Part shown: in pieces, positions 61,835 through 64,000 of the stretch
Layout of the letters: each line of letters starts with the position of its first letter
Position numbering within the stretch: the stretch's first letter is position 1
DNA from: Mesobacterium_A sp034670065
GTDB taxonomy: Bacteria > Pseudomonadota > Alphaproteobacteria > Rhodobacterales > Rhodobacteraceae
Reading direction: 5' to 3'
DNA length: 64,000 nucleotides
Assembly: GCA_034670065.1 (NCBI GenBank)
Contig: JAXMOG010000005.1
Span: 243,651 to 307,650, forward strand
The notes under the pieces: generated by a model
What the model was told of the DNA's origin: nothing
Database searches by the model: none
What the model saw: the letters and a program-made list of their open reading frames with translations, nothing else
Made by a program: the position numbers and the translations under genes

Positions 61835-62881
61835 ATGAAAGTCATTGTTCAACATTCCGCTCGCCCCGCTGATGACCCCCAGTCTTTGGTCGAGCTTGAT
61901 CTTCCCGATCCAATCCCCGGTGATTTTGACCTGCTGGTCGAGATTGAGGCCGTTTCCATCAATCCGGCAGATGCCCGCGTCAGAATGCGAAAAACCGACA
62001 ATGGCGTGGCATCTATCCTTGGTTATGACGCGGCAGGTCGCGTGCGCGCTGTCGGGAATGCTGTGACCGGATTCTCTCCTGGCGATTCCGTGTGGTATGC
62101 TGGCGATATCAGTCGACCTGGCACCAATGCGGAGCTGCATCTGGTGGATTATCGCATTGCATCCCAACGTCCCGCTTCACTTACTGCCGCCGAGGCGGCG
62201 TCAATGCCCCTGACCTTGCTTGCTGCATGGGAACTGCTTTTCGACAAAATGGGTTTTGCGCCTGATCAACCACGTCACAGCGAGACCATCCTGATCGTAA
62301 ATGGAGCAGGCGGTGCCGGGTCCATGATGATCCAGATCGCGCGGCTGGTGCCGGAACTGACAGTGATAGCAACGGCATCCCGCCCTGAGACAAAATCGTG
62401 GTGTGAAACTATGGGCGCGCATCATGTATTAGACCATCGCAAAGATATGGCCGACCAGATTGCTGCTTTAGGGTTCGAAAGTGTCGATCACATCATACTA
62501 CTGTCCGCGCCCGACATGCATTTCCCGACCGCCGCCCGGATCATCGCGCCATTCGGGGCGATTGGATGCATTGTGCCCTTCGATAATCCACCCGATCTGA
62601 ATCTAATCATGCGCAAGAGCGTAAGCTTCCATTGGGAGTTCATGTTTGCCCGGCCCGCGATGTCGGGGGGAGCACCTGCACTGCAGGGTGAAATACTTCG
62701 TGCGGCATCTGATCTGGTCCAGTCCGAACGGCTGCGCAGCACATTGACCCGAACATTGTCACCCCTTTCCGGCGCGACAGTCCGAACGGCACACCAATTG
62801 ATCGAAAGCGGTCAAACCATTGGCAAAATCGCCATTACTGCAAATTCTGCATATCAGGAGAACGAAAATGACGAACCTTGA
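61835..62881 (+). CDS. MDR-superfamily NADPH oxidoreductase (quinone oxidoreductase-like)
   Basis: 348 residues from ATG 61835. N-terminal GroES-like part (SINPADARVRMR, YDAAGRVRAVGNAVTGFSPGDSVWYAG), then Rossmann NADP fold (LIVNGAGGAGSMMIQIARLV). The structural zinc Cys cluster is absent. The zinc-binding ADH-family pattern LTLLAAWELLFDKMGF is present. Reduces a quinone or enone. It overlaps the NTF2-like gene by 14 bases. Confidence 0.9.
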   Translation: MKVIVQHSARPADDPQSLVELDLPDPIPGDFDLLVEIEAVSINPADARVRMRKTDNGVASILGYDAAGRVRAVGNAVTGFSPGDSVWYAGDISRPGTNAELHLVDYRIASQRPASLTAAEAASMPLTLLAAWELLFDKMGFAPDQPRHSETILIVNGAGGAGSMMIQIARLVPELTVIATASRPETKSWCETMGAHHVLDHRKDMADQIAALGFESVDHIILLSAPDMHFPTAARIIAPFGAIGCIVPFDNPPDLNLIMRKSVSFHWEFMFARPAMSGGAPALQGEILRAASDLVQSERLRSTLTRTLSPLSGATVRTAHQLIESGQTIGKIAITANSAYQENENDEP

Positions 62882-63269
62882 AACTGTTCAGGCCTTCCTT
62901 GGCCATGTCTTTGCCGGCGAGATGAACAACGCCCTTTCGCTGGTTTCCGACGAAGCGATCTTCATTTCCGTTAGCCCTGTTGCGAGTGACACAAACCCGA
63001 TGCTCGGCACATTCCGTGGAAAATCCGGTGCGCAGGCGTTTTTCACGGCATTTGCCGGAGTTCTGGAGCCGGGTGATTTCGAAACATCTGATGCCTTCGC
63101 AGATGGCCGTCATGTTGCGATGTACGGTCATTTCAAACACAAGGTTCGGGCAACTGGAAAACCCTATCCGAGTGATTGGGCAATGATTGCTAGGGTCGAA
63201 GATGGTCTGCTGACTTACTATCATTTCTATGAGGATAGCGCTGCACTCAGCGAAGCTTCGGCCACCTAA
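62868..63269 (+). CDS. NTF2-like/SnoaL domain protein
   Basis: 133 residues from ATG 62868 (CAGGAG upstream). Single NTF2-like cone: VQAFLGHVFAGEMNNALSLVSDEAIFISVSP, GTFRGKSGAQAFFTAFAG, YHFYEDSAAL. It may be an isomerase, or a protein binding the substrate of the oxidoreductase to which it is translationally coupled. Function unknown. Confidence 0.82.
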   Translation: MTNLETVQAFLGHVFAGEMNNALSLVSDEAIFISVSPVASDTNPMLGTFRGKSGAQAFFTAFAGVLEPGDFETSDAFADGRHVAMYGHFKHKVRATGKPYPSDWAMIARVEDGLLTYYHFYEDSAALSEASAT

Positions 63270-63304
63270 TAGGCCAATAGTAATTCGAAATTTGCTACGC
63301 GAAT

Positions 63305-63340
63305 GTTGGCTTTACCGGATTTTCGTTCGGCAAAGCCAAC
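63305..63340 (+). terminator. Hairpin after the NTF2-like gene
   Basis: GTTGGCTTT and AAAGCCAAC, perfect 9-base arms with an 18-base loop, 35 bases after the stop. No T-run. Confidence 0.4.
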
Positions 63341-63346
63341 TGTGCT

Positions 63347-63595
63347 GTCAGACGAATGCAAACTCGTCTCAATTGACCAACCGCGCACAAAATAGATCAC
63401 ACAAGTGTTTCGCCAATCGGCCAGCGACTGATCACGCAAGAATTTGAAACTAGGGCGTTTGAGATAGTGGCGCTGAAGGCTAAACTGGTTAAGTATTGCG
63501 GTATGGATCGAGGTGAATTTCTGCAAACTTCGAGGCGATCTAAGTCGGCAAATCGCCCGTTCCCGTCGTCGGAAATGCAGGTGTGAGTTTTCCGA
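63347..63595. repeat. Dispersed intergenic repeat B, copy 2
   Basis: Gap-free counterpart of 26460-26708. It carries a TGA where copy 1 has CGA, so the short open frame of copy 1 is not kept. It is followed by IS3-related sequence. Confidence 0.75.
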
Positions 63596-63765
63596 TTGAT
63601 TGTTTTCGTACCGTCCCATTTCGTGGCGTTTCAAGAGGTCTGGCAAACTTGCAGGCGGGCACTTTCACGACATCTCAGATGTCTTGCGTGGTTGCCATTG
63701 GCTCCCTAACCTCCTCTTGAGGTTATTTGGACCTGTCCCGCTTTTGTGCCGCCCCAAGAGCTCGT

Positions 63766-64000
63766 TTAAGCCACCTTTCGTTCGAAGGCGACTGGGCTTT
63801 TCCAGCCCAATGCTGAGTGTCGGCGTCGCGGATTGTAGAAGCCGTTGATGTACTCAAAGATTGCCATCTCAGTTTGCCTGCGCGTTTCCCATGATCGCCG
63901 CCATATCAACTCGGCTTTTATGGTTTTGAAGAAGGTCTCAACTGCCGCATTGTCGTAGCAGTTACCTTTGCCAGACATCGATACCTTGAACCCATGTTGG
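63766..64000 (-). mobile_element. IS3-family transposase OrfB, C-terminal part (cut by window end)
   Basis: 78 visible residues read HGFKVSMSGKGNCYDNAAVE then TFFKTIKAELIW and end in FYNPRRRHSALGWKSPVAFERKVA. SMSxxGNxxDNAxxExFFxxxKxE includes the last catalytic Glu of the DDE triad, and YNxxRxHSALGxxSP is the IS3 family end. The gene begins beyond 64000. The stop is TAA at 63766; the IS right end should lie around 63700-63750. Confidence 0.92.

Noticed and set aside
1..64000. tRNA, rRNA or prophage genes
   Set aside because: None of their sequence signatures was found by reading the window; the transporters and regulators account for most of the length.

Overview
The window looks like an accessory part of a marine Rhodobacteraceae (Roseobacter-clade) replicon. 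The support is indirect: moderate-to-high GC, dense ATGA-overlapping operons, many solute-binding-protein transporters (ABC, TRAP and tripartite tricarboxylate), and insertion-sequence fragments of alphaproteobacterial type. No rRNA, tRNA, CRISPR array or replication gene was seen. Assignment to a species is not possible from the sequence alone.

Layout. 1-4.3 kb: end of a short-chain dehydrogenase, a carboxymuconolactone decarboxylase-like protein, then an XRE-cupin regulator divergent from gabT-gabD (GABA to succinate). 5-12.8 kb: a sugar or polyol uptake and oxidation locus (Gfo/Idh/MocA dehydrogenase, sugar isomerase, two permeases, binding protein, HSL-type hydrolase, GntR regulator) with its ATPase gene divergent. 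12.8-13.3 kb: an IS5 fragment next to an IS6 fragment. 13.3-16.7 kb: Rrf2 regulator, MFS exporter with a near-consensus promoter, methyltransferase, secreted phosphatase-like protein. 16.7-20.7 kb: AraC regulator divergent from cupin, flavin monooxygenase and esterase. 22-26.4 kb: ArsR regulator divergent from a tightly overlapping operon of an unknown protein, a threonine dehydratase-like enzyme, an aquaglyceroporin, a MalY/PatB aminotransferase and ArsH. 27-33 kb: urate-catabolism enzymes (HIU hydrolase, OHCU decarboxylase) in one operon with a TctABC transporter and a leaderless BMP-like protein, with a LysR regulator divergent. 33.5-37.8 kb: a secreted seven-repeat Cys protein, then a DUF1611/DgcN-like protein paired with a fold-III PLP racemase, and two small proteins. 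37.8-41.4 kb: an SsuABC/NMT1-type ABC transporter whose first permease is frameshifted. 41.6-43 kb: a membrane hydrolase-like protein and a TetR regulator sharing twin palindromic operators. 43.4-47.5 kb: LigAB-type extradiol dioxygenase, a SnoaL-like protein, GST, MarR regulator and alpha/beta hydrolase. 47.6-55.2 kb: four-carbon acid sugar catabolism (ltnD, otnK, otnC and an otnI cut off by an IS5 remnant), a fused DctQM TRAP transporter with DctP, and a divergent LacI regulator with an operator candidate. 55.6-56.1 kb: IS21 remnant. 56.4-60.5 kb: LysR regulator divergent from a deaminase and an NMT1-type ABC transporter. 60.9-63.3 kb: LysR regulator divergent from an MDR oxidoreductase and an NTF2-like protein. 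The end is the 3' part of an IS3-type transposase.

The genes form a string of independent catabolic cassettes, each with a local regulator next to or divergent from its transporter and enzymes. At least five separate IS remnants and two dispersed intergenic repeat families mark the cassette boundaries. Two cassettes carry visible damage: the otnI truncation and the frameshifted permease.
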